This document shows positions 25,828-33,898 of a stretch of 64,000 nucleotides of DNA, one piece after another. Under the pieces are notes generated by a model. The model worked only from the letters and a program-made list of their open reading frames with translations. It made no database searches and was not told where the DNA came from. The stretch covers positions 1,525,702 to 1,589,701 of the forward strand of contig NZ_CP036268.1 in assembly GCF_007744515.1 (NCBI RefSeq). The letters run 5' to 3'. Each line of letters starts with the position of its first letter. The first letter of the stretch is position 1. The position numbers were made by a program, and so were the translations under genes. The DNA comes from Stratiformator vulcanicus (GTDB lineage: Bacteria > Planctomycetota > Planctomycetia > Planctomycetales > Planctomycetaceae).

Positions 25828-26079
25828 GTGACGAAACCAGAGATTGAAGAATTCGTGCGACGGGCGGAAGCGATCTACTCAACAAGACTGAAGTCGATTT
25901 TGGAGCCCGGGCACGTTGATGAATTTGTGGCCATCGAACCGGAGTCTGGCGATTACTTCTTGGGAAAGACGCTGAGCGAAGCCACGCAGGCCGCCCGTCG
26001 GTCGCATCCCGATCGGTCGACGCACGCGATGCGTATCGGGCACAGCGCGGCGCTCCAACTTGGAATGCTGTGTCGATGA
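25828..26079 (+). CDS. small protein paired with clan-AA protease
   Basis: An 83-residue protein with a GTG start at 25828, chosen because AGGAG lies upstream and because upstream in-frame codons look non-coding. It reads TKPEIEEFVRRAEAIYSTRL and then FVAIEPESGDYFLGKTLSEA with a terminal RIGHSAALQLG. Proteins of this type typically lie immediately upstream of small retropepsin-like aspartic protease genes in planctomycetes and cyanobacteria; their role is unknown, though the arrangement resembles toxin-antitoxin pairs. Overlaps the next gene by 4 bases (ATGA). Confidence 0.7.
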   Translation: MTKPEIEEFVRRAEAIYSTRLKSILEPGHVDEFVAIEPESGDYFLGKTLSEATQAARRSHPDRSTHAMRIGHSAALQLGMLCR

Positions 26080-26438
26080 ATGGTCGAGTCGATCGTCTTG
26101 GGCGGGCGCTGGTCACGGTTTCCCTTCGCTCGTCGGACACGACAGCCAGCCATGACGTCGAGGTTTGGATCGATACGGGATTCAACGGCGACCTCGTGTT
26201 GCCGCAGCAGCAAATCGACGATCTGGGATAGGCGGAATCAGGGACCGTTAAGGCGATTCTTGCCGACGGCTCCGAGGTTGCCTTGCAGAGATACGTGTGC
26301 CACGTTGATTGGCTCGGGAACCAACGTGAACTGGAAGTGGTTGCCAACGAGGGCGAGTATCCACTCCTTGGCGTCGGATTGCTGCTGGGACTCGATCTTC
26401 ACATCAGCTACCGGTCAGGCGAAATCACGATCCAGTAG
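26076..26438 (+). pseudogene. clan-AA aspartic protease with in-frame TAG
   Basis: 121 codons with one internal TAG at 26229-26231. VEVWIDTGFNGDLVLPQQQI supplies the D-T-G catalytic motif of retropepsin-like proteases, and YPLLGVGLLLGLDLHISYRS is the conserved hydrophobic-Gly block at the C-terminus. The frame is otherwise clean on both sides of the stop, so the mutation is probably recent. The ATG overlaps the TGA of the upstream 83-residue gene. Confidence 0.75.
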
Positions 26439-26493
26439 CCTTGCCGACGAACGGCCGCAATCACGCGGTCGGGACGAGAGACGATCTATTGTC

Positions 26494-26539
26494 AAAAACG
26501 CCCGGCATCGCGGTTCCGATGGATTGGCTTGTTACATTG
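26494..26539 (-). other. possible degenerate attC after TIR cassette
   Basis: A GTTACAT end (26533-26539), an inner CATCG/CGATG stem and a CAAAAAC end. Short and imperfect; it may be the last attC of the array, truncated. Confidence 0.3.
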
Positions 26540-26543
26540 CCGG

Positions 26544-27497
26544 TCACTTGGGTTTTACGCCGCTAATTGCTTTGGCGATATCAAGTGCCGTTTGCAGTAT
26601 TTGAGGATCGACGTCCTTGGCATCTTGGTCAATAAACGTCGAGCCCTTGTCAATGTTCCAGTGTTGAAATGCTTCTTTAATCTCAGACCAATCAGCTTTG
26701 TCGCCAAACGCATTAAGATAGAATTCGCCAAATGAAATTGCATGACCGCGGTCTGCATTACGTAGTGACTCTACCATGAATGCTTTGCCAAGAAGAAACG
26801 CGAATCGTGATAAAGCGCCCAGCACGCCAACAACCAGAATTGTGATGAGACCAAGTTGGGCGAGCGACTCCCAAGATGGCGGCGTGGAATCGCCGCTCAC
26901 TGTAACGGCCCGCCAAATGCCGAATATCAAACCGCCAACGAGAGAGAACAGCGCCAATCCGTACCAGAAGTAAGCAACGCGTCGATATCCGATTTCGCGT
27001 TTTTCCAGATTAGTGAGCGACTCCTTAATGTACGTCGCGGCTGTGGCCTCCACCTTTTGTTGAATTTCCCGACGTTGATCCTCTTTTGCCTTCATGCGGC
27101 CCAGCATTGCATCCAATGCGGCATCAATCTCTTTTGCGATCTCAGTTACAGACTTGCCGGTGGCGAATAGAGCTTGGACGCTTTGAAGCGGTGATGGGAT
27201 GGACGCGTTTTCAAGTATCACGGGCACAACCAACGGTCGGTCCCGTTCCCGGAAGTACGCCATCGCAGTTCCGGTTTCCGTGAACAGCCACTTGCTGTCC
27301 ATCGCGGTCGGAGAAACGATTGCCAATAGAGCGTCAGCATTGCGGAGAGCGTCACTTAGGACGGACTCCCAATCTTGGCCGAGCTGGATGGCTTCGCCAG
27401 AGAAGAACACATCGTGGCCGTACCTCATCAGTTCATTCGCAAGTTCACGAACGTATGGCTGATCACTGTTGTGGTACGAAATGTAAACCTTGGCCAT
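26544..27497 (-). CDS. TIR-domain protein with two transmembrane helices (cassette gene)
   Basis: 317 residues from ATG 27497. N-terminal TIR domain: KVYISYHNSDQPYVRELANE, then GQDWESVLSDALRNADALLA, IVSPTAMDSKWLFTETGTAM (with the Glu expected for NADase-type TIR domains) and VVPVILENASIPSPLQ. A charged helix (about 125-150) follows, then two TM segments (about 172-195 and 208-232) and a C-terminal helical region. TIR domains of this bacterial type often cleave NAD+ as immune effectors, and a membrane-tethered form is common in defence genes. It is the most distal cassette of the integron; no partner sensor gene is adjacent. Confidence 0.8.
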   Translation of the reverse strand: MAKVYISYHNSDQPYVRELANELMRYGHDVFFSGEAIQLGQDWESVLSDALRNADALLAIVSPTAMDSKWLFTETGTAMAYFRERDRPLVVPVILENASIPSPLQSVQALFATGKSVTEIAKEIDAALDAMLGRMKAKEDQRREIQQKVEATAATYIKESLTNLEKREIGYRRVAYFWYGLALFSLVGGLIFGIWRAVTVSGDSTPPSWESLAQLGLITILVVGVLGALSRFAFLLGKAFMVESLRNADRGHAISFGEFYLNAFGDKADWSEIKEAFQHWNIDKGSTFIDQDAKDVDPQILQTALDIAKAISGVKPK

Positions 27498-27518
27498 CAA
27501 AGCCTCGTGTCTTTAGCA

Positions 27519-27608
27519 ATGTAACGTCCACGATCACCGGGCCGCCGGAGTGATCCGTGCGTTCAAACACGCGCCGCCGGCGGCTCCGCGTGCATCGTGT
27601 TGTTATGT
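27519..27608 (-). other. attC-like site 4
   Basis: A 90-base quasi-palindrome between cassettes: ends ATGTAAC and GTTATGT, inner arms CACCGGGCCGCCGG and CGCCGCCGGCGGCTCCGCG. The TAA stop of the 27603 gene lies in the ACATAAC box, a hallmark of cassettes. Confidence 0.65.
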
Positions 27609-28427
27609 CGCCTCTGATAGCAAACTGTCGAGTTCTGGTGGAAACACGAAACCAAGCGATCCAACAAGGTGGTCCTTGTCGTCCTCACCTCGAAGCCCCA
27701 CATCAATTCTCCACTTGCAAGACTCAAAGACACCCCTGTAATTCTCTTCCCACCATTCTTGGTCAGATTCGGCATATAGGATTATGAGCTTGTTCATTTT
27801 GTCGGAGCCTTTCAGATGTTCAACTTCCCTAACGATCCCCGCGGATGGGGTTTCGAGATCGAGAATTACTATTTCTGATTGGCGAATCATCTCTTCCACG
27901 TCGGAAAACCAATTGTTGCCGGTACTGAGTACTGGTTGAAAGGGAATACTCCAGCGGGTGTCTGACGTGTCCCAAAGTCCAAACATCTCTATTCGACCGT
28001 GCAGTAGGTGCTGAAGTCTATTTCCGGTCGGCGATTGATGAACAACTATTCCACGAGTCGCTATAGGCGAAACTATTCTCGAGGATTCGCCGTTTGAGTC
28101 CCGTAGATACAATGCGAAACGGCCTCCCGATTGAACCAACTCACGCAGTTTTGAACGATTGTTAAACGCTTCGTTGATTCGTGAACGGTTGAAGATGTGA
28201 AGGGTGAATCCGAGAAGTAAGCCCATGACAAAGAGGCCTGCGAGCCCAAAGGGCAAATCAGGGCGCATCGGCTGACCGTAACCAAAAACCGCAATTGCCC
28301 AAATTGTAGCCATGAAGGCAGTAATTCCCGTACCGATCAAGAAACCAGCGAATGTGTTGTAGGATCGCGATCTTTTTAGACATAAGTCTGCGTATTCTCT
28401 AACCTCAAGATCATGTTCGATTTTCAT
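27603..28427 (-). CDS. two-TM protein with C-terminal TIR/SLOG-like region (cassette gene)
   Basis: 274 residues from ATG 28427; the upstream in-frame extension is rejected because it runs through an attC-like site. Residues 1-25 are charged, two TMs lie at about 28-50 and 58-80, and a soluble domain follows. The stretch WFSDVEEMIRQSEIVILDLE followed by REVEHLKGSDKMNKLIILYA has the pattern of TIR- or nucleoside-deoxyribosyltransferase-like Rossmannoid domains (buried strands with acidic ends), but I do not see a catalytic Glu with confidence. Possibly a membrane-tethered effector, like its TIR neighbour; this is inference. Confidence 0.6.
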   Translation of the reverse strand: MKIEHDLEVREYADLCLKRSRSYNTFAGFLIGTGITAFMATIWAIAVFGYGQPMRPDLPFGLAGLFVMGLLLGFTLHIFNRSRINEAFNNRSKLRELVQSGGRFALYLRDSNGESSRIVSPIATRGIVVHQSPTGNRLQHLLHGRIEMFGLWDTSDTRWSIPFQPVLSTGNNWFSDVEEMIRQSEIVILDLETPSAGIVREVEHLKGSDKMNKLIILYAESDQEWWEENYRGVFESCKWRIDVGLRGEDDKDHLVGSLGFVFPPELDSLLSEAT

Positions 28428-28431
28428 GTCG

Positions 28432-28488
28432 ACATAAGGCTGCCATCTGCGGCGGCGATAAGCCGTCCGTAGCATGGCTTTGTTCTAC
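28432..28488 (-). other. attC-like site 3
   Basis: Ends ACATAAG and GTTCTAC with arms GCCATCTGCGGCGGC and GCCGTCCGTAGCATGGC that fold onto each other. Short (57 bases) and less canonical than sites 1, 2 and 4. Confidence 0.5.
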
Positions 28489-28502
28489 CGTTTTTCTTTA
28501 AG

Positions 28503-29831
28503 TCAGGAGCGCTTCTTGACGTTCCTGTTCACATCTGCATACCAGTGTTTCAGTAGAGATAGGAGGTCCTTGACCAACTCTGGGTGTGCCGCAGCAATAT
28601 CGTCCTTCTCTCCAAGGTCGCTGCTTAAATTATACAAAGAGGGGTTGGAAAAGGATTTGTCGGTCACTAACTTGAAATCGCCCTTCCTGATGGCTAATTG
28701 ATTCCGGACTCCCCAGAAAAGAGGTCGATCTGACAGCTGTTTGTTCTGAAACAGGTACGGCAGGAGGTCGATACCATCCAGCGTAACGTCTTGAGGCAAA
28801 GCAGCGCCACTGATTGCGGCGATAGTGGGCAAGAGATCAGAACCCATTGCCGGGAGATCGGACGTCTTGCCTTTCTCAATCCTTCCCGGCCAGCAGGCAA
28901 TCGCTGGCACGCGGTGTCCTCCCTCCCAAATCTGCCCCTTCTTTCCTCGTAGTGGACCCGCGGAGCCAGGGCCGGCTGGCCCGTTGTCTGAAAAGAAGAA
29001 GATAAGCGTGTTGTCGCTTATCCCTGCGTCAACAACAGCTTTTCGGATACGCCCCACACCCTCGTCCATTACTTCAATCATTTCTTTGTAGACCGCCGGT
29101 GTGACCGGATCCTTGGTTCTGCCTCTTCCCGGTTGGTAACGCGGCGGATCCTTGCGACCCTGATATGGATAGTGCGGAGCCTCATGGGGGAGATAGAGTA
29201 AGAACGGCCTGTCCTTGTTGTGTTGAATGAAATCAACTCCATGATCTGTGATAAGGTCAGTTGTGTATCCGGTTTCCGGAGACAGCTTATCCTGTTTCCA
29301 CCAGTCTTCTTTGCCGGTCTGGTCGAGGTGGGCATGGTAGTCAACGTTGCCGCTCACAAACCCGATGAATTCATCGAATCCCTGACGAACGGGATTGTAA
29401 TCTGCATTGTAGCCCACATGCCACTTGCCAAATAGAGCGGTGGTGTATCCAAGTGGCTTAACAACCTCCGCGAAAGTCGTTTCTTGAAGATCCAATCCCG
29501 TATGGCGATGTCCTTTTGCGGTAACTACACCTGTGATGCCAGTGCGCTGCTGATATCGCCCCGTCAACAGGGCCGCTCGTGTTGGACTGCACACTGCACC
29601 GTTGGAGTGAAAGTCGGTGAAGCGGATGCCGTCCGCAGCTAGGGCATCAATGTTTGGTGTCTTGAATCTCTTGCTCCCGTAACATCCCACATCGGCATAC
29701 CCCAAGTCATCGGCGAGGATAATGATGATGTTGGGCTTCCGAGTTTCACTATCGGCCAGAAGAGACGCTGGAGCCATAGCCGTGAGAGCAGTGGCACCAG
29801 CGATCGCAATGAATTGTCGTCTGTTTCGCAT
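28503..29831 (-). CDS. Tat-exported sulfatase (cassette gene)
   Basis: A 442-residue sulfatase. The N-terminus MRNRRQFIAIAGATALTAMA is a Tat-type signal. RKPNIIIILADDLGYADVGC supplies the metal-binding Asp pair, CSPTRAALLTGRY (Cys 81) is the canonical formylglycine motif, and FGKWHVG, FFFSDNGPAG and GGHRVPAIACWPG are the remaining conserved blocks. It is complete and of normal length. A full-length sulfatase of 1.3 kb is large for an integron cassette. Activation requires a formylglycine-generating enzyme encoded elsewhere. Glycan substrate not predictable. Confidence 0.85.
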   Translation of the reverse strand: MRNRRQFIAIAGATALTAMAPASLLADSETRKPNIIIILADDLGYADVGCYGSKRFKTPNIDALAADGIRFTDFHSNGAVCSPTRAALLTGRYQQRTGITGVVTAKGHRHTGLDLQETTFAEVVKPLGYTTALFGKWHVGYNADYNPVRQGFDEFIGFVSGNVDYHAHLDQTGKEDWWKQDKLSPETGYTTDLITDHGVDFIQHNKDRPFLLYLPHEAPHYPYQGRKDPPRYQPGRGRTKDPVTPAVYKEMIEVMDEGVGRIRKAVVDAGISDNTLIFFFSDNGPAGPGSAGPLRGKKGQIWEGGHRVPAIACWPGRIEKGKTSDLPAMGSDLLPTIAAISGAALPQDVTLDGIDLLPYLFQNKQLSDRPLFWGVRNQLAIRKGDFKLVTDKSFSNPSLYNLSSDLGEKDDIAAAHPELVKDLLSLLKHWYADVNRNVKKRS

Positions 29832-29855
29832 GATTTGGCTTCTCCATTCTTAATG

Positions 29856-29931
29856 GTATAACGCCTCGCATCAGCGGCAAATTTGCAAGCGAAGCGCAGC
29901 AAATTTGTCCGGCTGCATGCGATTGTTATGT
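29856..29931 (-). other. attC-like site 2
   Basis: 76 bases: ends GTATAAC and GTTATGT, arms CATCAGCGG and CCGGCTGCATG, inner stem CAAATTTG repeated on both sides of a loop. The TAA stop of the SRPBCC gene lies inside the ACATAAC box. This is the clearest of the sites. Confidence 0.75.
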
Positions 29932-30345
29932 GCTACTTGCTTCGACATATGATTTAAAGTTGTTCAAAATACTTTGCCAACCTTGTCGCTGCTGCTCACC
30001 CGAGTGTTCATCCTCAGCTTCGAAAGTCTCAACTACAACAACACCGTTCTTTGATTCTTCAAACCCAATGGTTACCTTCCGATCATCATCTAGAGAGTAC
30101 TGGAATTTGCGGCCAGCCTCGATCGCTGTGAATGTACCTTCAAAATCAAATCCCATTGATCCGTCCTTCGATTCCATGCGATATTTAAATCTGCCGCCAA
30201 CAGTTAAATCAATCTCTGCCTTCGGGCATTGCCAATCCTCTGATGCAAAATTCCATCTATTAATATGCTCGGGCGTAATCCATGCCTCCCAAACATTGTC
30301 GATTGGTGCATCTACTGTCGTCTCAACTGAAATATTCAATGCCAT
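29926..30345 (-). CDS. SRPBCC / AHSA1-domain protein (cassette gene)
   Basis: 139 residues forming one START-like fold: TTVDAPIDNVWEAWITPEHI, WNFASEDWQCPKAEIDLTVG, a YRMESKDGS strand and a C-terminal long helix GEQQRQGWQSILNNFKSYVE. Matches the activator-of-Hsp90 homologue 1-like SRPBCC family; such proteins bind small hydrophobic ligands, and many are found as integron cassettes. Complete and probably functional. Confidence 0.85.
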   Translation of the reverse strand: MALNISVETTVDAPIDNVWEAWITPEHINRWNFASEDWQCPKAEIDLTVGGRFKYRMESKDGSMGFDFEGTFTAIEAGRKFQYSLDDDRKVTIGFEESKNGVVVVETFEAEDEHSGEQQRQGWQSILNNFKSYVEASST

Positions 30346-30371
30346 CCTCCATGTTGGTTTTGATCAATGCA

Positions 30372-30462
30372 ACATAACGGCAATGTTCACCGGGTCGCGG
30401 CGAACAGCATTGATTTCGAAAGCCGCACGACCCGCGACTCCGTGTGCAACATTTTGTTATTC
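30372..30462 (-). other. attC-like site 1
   Basis: 91 bases: ends ACATAAC and GTTATTC, arms CACCGGGTCGCGG and CGACCCGCGACTCCGTG. Its GTTATTCGG end is identical to the repeats beside intI at 31858-31917, linking it to the same recombination system. Confidence 0.7.
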
Positions 30463-30474
30463 GGTGGTCTGCAT

Positions 30475-31821
30475 CTATTTTACCTCGAGTTGTCGCATTG
30501 TGTTTCGAGCAGCTTCGCGTACATCAGGGTCAGGGTCTTTCCTCGCCAACTTTCGGATCGCAGGAAAGTAATCCTTGGCCGTGTTTTTCCAATCTTTAAT
30601 ACGTAGAACGGCCAAGCGGCGCACTGACATCGCTCGGTCTTCGAAGCAATCGACCATGGCCTGTATCGCCTTGAGGCTGCATGCTTTTCCGATGCCGCGG
30701 TCCCCAAGGCAACATACAGCATGTTCCCGAATCATCTTGTACTTTGATCTGGTTCCGCGAATAGCTTCGTCAACGTCGCCAGCTTTGATTTCACGGTTTC
30801 CCAATGCAAAATTGAAGTAACCACCAGTATCCCTGGGTCTTTGAGCAGGTTTGCGACAAGTGTCGATCGCGAGCAACTGCTCAAGCGGTCGATAGTCAAG
30901 CGGAACATGAATTGTGGAGTAATCCGCAGAGGTCGAGTAAAGGTCTCTGATTCCATCAATTGCAATCGCGCGAGATTCTTTGCGACCAGCCAGTTTCAGC
31001 AGAAAATCAATGTCTCCCAGTAAAGCCAAAGAAGTCGCAGCATGACGACAACAACTGTCGTCTGTTGAATCAACGAGTTCCCTCAAAGCTTCAATCGCAT
31101 TTTTGTCAGGGATACCCAGTCTGCCAAGAAGATTCGCTGCAAGCCATCCATCCTCACCGCTGAGTGCGTTAATCAGTACCGGAATCGCTTTCTTGCCATG
31201 TGTGAGTAATCTTTCGCAATTTTCTTCCGACAGGTCGCTCGCGTAGAGGGCCAGTTTTTTTGCCGCTGGTAGTTCTTCAGTCGTCTGCTTGCGCTCGATG
31301 TCCTCCAGTAAATCGGGAAACAGTTTTTTGAATTTGGCTGAAGTCATGCAGCGACGAAGTACATCAACCATTTCATCTGATTCTTCGTCGAAAAGGAAAA
31401 AGCCAAAGTCCTTAGTGGCTTGTTCTTGCTTTTTGAGCTTTGTAGTTAATCGTTTCGCAACCTGAATCAGTGATGCCACCCATTGTTTGTGAAGCGTCTC
31501 CCAATGCTTGCCGTCTTCGGAACTCGCAAACCCGTTGAGCTGATCATGCAAGCTGACCAGAGCACGTCCTGCATAGTCAAGGTCGTTCCAGTACCAGTCA
31601 GGCGAAGACCATCTCGTATCGAGATTCTCGTCGATTTCTTCTTCAGTATTCACAGCCAAACAAGGTAAGCCAATCCGATCTCCATACTCACGGTAGAATG
31701 AGTGAAAGGCCGCACCGTAAAAATGTTCATCGGGATACTGCCCCATCACTTCGAGAACCGCTTTTTCGAGGTACTTTAGAAGCTCGGTCTCGTAATTTTC
31801 CCAGTTAAATTTCTTCGCCAT
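30475..31821 (-). CDS. DUF4303-like plus HEAT-repeat protein (cassette gene)
   Basis: 448 residues. The N-terminal half (about 1-170) resembles DUF4303: HFYGAAFHSFYREYGDRIGL, LAVNTEEEI and WSSPDWYWNDLD, a family found in toxin-immunity (SUKH-like) settings. The C-terminal half (about 190-448) holds HEAT-type repeats (CERLLTHGKKAIPVLINALS, AIEALRELVDSTDD, HAATSLALLGD, IREHAVCCLGDRG, VRRLAVLRIKDW). Likely a protein-interaction or immunity protein. First cassette after the integrase fragment. Confidence 0.7.
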   Translation of the reverse strand: MAKKFNWENYETELLKYLEKAVLEVMGQYPDEHFYGAAFHSFYREYGDRIGLPCLAVNTEEEIDENLDTRWSSPDWYWNDLDYAGRALVSLHDQLNGFASSEDGKHWETLHKQWVASLIQVAKRLTTKLKKQEQATKDFGFFLFDEESDEMVDVLRRCMTSAKFKKLFPDLLEDIERKQTTEELPAAKKLALYASDLSEENCERLLTHGKKAIPVLINALSGEDGWLAANLLGRLGIPDKNAIEALRELVDSTDDSCCRHAATSLALLGDIDFLLKLAGRKESRAIAIDGIRDLYSTSADYSTIHVPLDYRPLEQLLAIDTCRKPAQRPRDTGGYFNFALGNREIKAGDVDEAIRGTRSKYKMIREHAVCCLGDRGIGKACSLKAIQAMVDCFEDRAMSVRRLAVLRIKDWKNTAKDYFPAIRKLARKDPDPDVREAARNTMRQLEVK

Positions 31822-31857
31822 TATCGTTTCGATGTTGTTTTCTCGTTGAGTGGAGTC

Positions 31858-31917
31858 AACCGAATAACTAGTGTTTAACAGGAATGATTCCGAATAACGT
31901 GCGCAGGTTATTCGGAA
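31858..31917 (-). other. attI-like repeat cluster
   Basis: Three copies of the nonamer GTTATTCGG/CCGAATAAC: one at 31858-31866 and an inverted pair (11-bp arms TTCCGAATAAC/GTTATTCGGAA) around 31887-31917. An inverted core pair plus an extra direct repeat is the layout of attI sites. The cluster overlaps the integrase stop codon. Confidence 0.5.
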
Positions 31918-32160
31918 TGAAATTGGTCGAAGTCGGCCGGGCTGCGGACGCCGCGACCGCCACGATTGAGTACGTGCGTGTAGACCATTGTCGTCCGAAC
32001 GTCGCGCGTATATTCGATAAGGGGGCCAAGGAGTTCCTGCACGGTTCGGATATCGTAACCGGCTTCGATCAAGTGCGTCGCGAACGAGTGCCGGAATGTG
32101 TGGGCGATCACACTGTTCGTGATATCACTCCGAACGGTTGCTGCGCGAATTGCCTGCGAC
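31908..32160 (-). pseudogene. C-terminal fragment of an integron-type integrase (IntI)
   Basis: The frame reads [15 protein letters not shown], then [28 protein letters not shown] and [19 protein letters not shown]. The ending HVLNRGG.GVRSP is diagnostic of IntI. The R-helix His and catalytic Tyr remain, but the expected LGH box is replaced by [10 protein letters not shown], removing the second catalytic His. Everything N-terminal of the HTFRH helix region is cut off by the inverted-repeat element starting at 32161. Non-functional. Confidence 0.8.
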
Positions 32161-32316
32161 GCAGGTGGCCCGGCCGATTCTCGGCCGGGTGCCGAAAGGC
32201 ACGAGATGTCGTTCGAGAACCTCCCGGTGTATTCGAGACCGATTAGTCAGCCAAACGGTTTCGAACCACATCCTGTCGCTTCGCGACCCGGCCGTTTTCA
32301 CGGCCGGGCCACCTGC
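32161..32316. mobile_element. 156-bp inverted-repeat element (MITE-like), copy 2
   Basis: Perfect 16-bp terminal inverted repeats GCAGGTGGCCCGGCCG / CGGCCGGGCCACCTGC. Interior shared with copy 1, including the GTGCCGAAAGGCAC hairpin and GTCGCTTCGCGACCCGGCCG. It truncates the IntI gene. Confidence 0.85.
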
Positions 32317-32458
32317 GGGAGGATCGCCATCGCCTACGGTCGAGACGTGGCGGACGTCGCCCTCTTCACGCAGTTCGGCGATCCACTTCAGATTCTGGGG
32401 ATGACTGTCACGGTCGAGCGGCTCGCGGCCCCCCCGCTTGAGAGCTATCGAGTTCACG

Positions 32459-33838
32459 TCAGAAATCGATCAGCACACGCGTCCCGAGCGCCGTGAAGGT
32501 TCCTTCGGTCTGACCATCGACCGGGAAGTGGCTGCCGATGTCGCCGTGGATGCAGTTGAACTGCATCCGGGCCCGTCTGGTCCAGTACCAATTGACCCCC
32601 GCGGTGACGTTCTGGCCGACACCGCCAAGCACGTCGTCGTCGCTCAGGTCCGCATAGGACCAACGAACCGCGACCTGCCACGCATGTCCGAACGGTTTGG
32701 GACAGGCTTCAGTGTCGCCAATCTTGCGGACGCGACCGATCGTACCGAGCTTCCGGTTCCAAGGCTGATAGTGGTCGGTCAGAAACCATGCGACCTGCGC
32801 ATAGCCGCCGTGAAAATGGACCGGCGGACCGAAACCGCTCTCACGACCCAGCCAGAGGTTGAGGTGCTCACCGGTAAACTGGAACGGTCCGTAATTGGCA
32901 ACACACTCGAGACCGACGAGGCCGAAGCGATTGGCGCCGTCGATCATTCCCGTGTCGAGCCACTGGACGGTCGAGCGGGCCTCGGGTTCGGTCCGGAATC
33001 GGGCTTGGTTTATGGCACGGGGCGGGGCTGCAGTGCCGTCGGGAATGGCGAAGCTGGATGAGACCGCCAGATGCAGGTACTCGGAGGGCTCGGAGATCTC
33101 GCCGATTGTTCGGGCGAGTCGTCCGGCAATCTCTCCCTGATAGTGATCGCTGATGTAGACGCCGTTGTCCTGAATCTCGTCAAGATTGAAACCGCCCAAA
33201 CGCCAGTTCCAGGCCTCGTCTTCGCTCACGCCGTACCACTGTGCCCCGAACCGGCGGTTGTTGCGGTTGAAGGCCTGAACGACCAGCGGCCGCTCCATGA
33301 AGACGTTGAAGTTGCTGCTATTGAGATGGTCGAGACCGTAGGGGCGTTTTTGGTTGCCGAACCGGATCGCGCCCCCGATCGCAGGGATGTCCTTCCAGCC
33401 GATATAGAGATCGCGGAACTCGGGGTTCGACGCCTCGGAAAGCTCTAAGTCGAGCTTGTACTCCATCTGCCCCGGAAGATCGCCGAACGCGGCAAACCGG
33501 GCGCGACGAAGTTCGAGGCGATCCTGCGGTGTGTCCGCGGTGCTTCCGGTCTCGAAGGCGTTCACACCGGGCGAATCGCCGGGAAACGTCCACCAGTCGA
33601 TATGAATCCGACCCGCAAACTCGATCGGGTGCTCGTCCCAATTCGGAAGTCGCACCCGCCCGGGAGCCGAAGTGAGGCCGTATAGCTGCGACCGGAGCGA
33701 TCGATTCTCGGCTTCGAGTCGCTCCACGCGTGAATCGATGTCGCGGAGAAACTCGTCGAGCGGATCGCTGGGTATCTCCGCTGCGGCGGTCACGCCGACG
33801 GTCGACACAGCAATCAAGATCAAACCGGGATAGGACAC
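32459..33838 (-). CDS. phosphate-selective porin O/P-type outer-membrane protein
   Basis: 459 residues. Signal peptide 1-20; a periplasmic coiled coil ([20 protein letters not shown]) as in OprO/P-family porins; then a beta-barrel with alternating hydrophobic residues, [35 protein letters not shown] and [17 protein letters not shown], and a C-terminal aromatic ending GTRVLIDF. Matches the porin O/P family. The substrate could be phosphate or another anion. It is followed upstream by a FadL-type gene on the same strand, 60 bases apart. Confidence 0.8.
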   Translation of the reverse strand: MSYPGLILIAVSTVGVTAAAEIPSDPLDEFLRDIDSRVERLEAENRSLRSQLYGLTSAPGRVRLPNWDEHPIEFAGRIHIDWWTFPGDSPGVNAFETGSTADTPQDRLELRRARFAAFGDLPGQMEYKLDLELSEASNPEFRDLYIGWKDIPAIGGAIRFGNQKRPYGLDHLNSSNFNVFMERPLVVQAFNRNNRRFGAQWYGVSEDEAWNWRLGGFNLDEIQDNGVYISDHYQGEIAGRLARTIGEISEPSEYLHLAVSSSFAIPDGTAAPPRAINQARFRTEPEARSTVQWLDTGMIDGANRFGLVGLECVANYGPFQFTGEHLNLWLGRESGFGPPVHFHGGYAQVAWFLTDHYQPWNRKLGTIGRVRKIGDTEACPKPFGHAWQVAVRWSYADLSDDDVLGGVGQNVTAGVNWYWTRRARMQFNCIHGDIGSHFPVDGQTEGTFTALGTRVLIDF

Positions 33839-33898
33839 GGAATCCGCAGCAAGAGACTGGCCTTCGAGATCACTTCCGGGTCGGCGTGAGGTGATCGC

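Larger units (their letters stand above)
26490..32160 (-). mobile_element. relic integron with reverse-oriented intI fragment and about five cassettes
   Basis: From right to left: an IntI C-terminal fragment (31908-32160), an attI-like repeat cluster, then single genes each ending in or just before a quasi-palindromic attC-like site with GTTATGT/ACATAAC-type ends. Cassette genes and the integrase point the same way, the reversed arrangement known from Blastopirellula and Treponema integrons. Gene contents are unrelated to each other and visibly more AT-rich than the flanks, as expected of cassettes. Confidence 0.75.
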
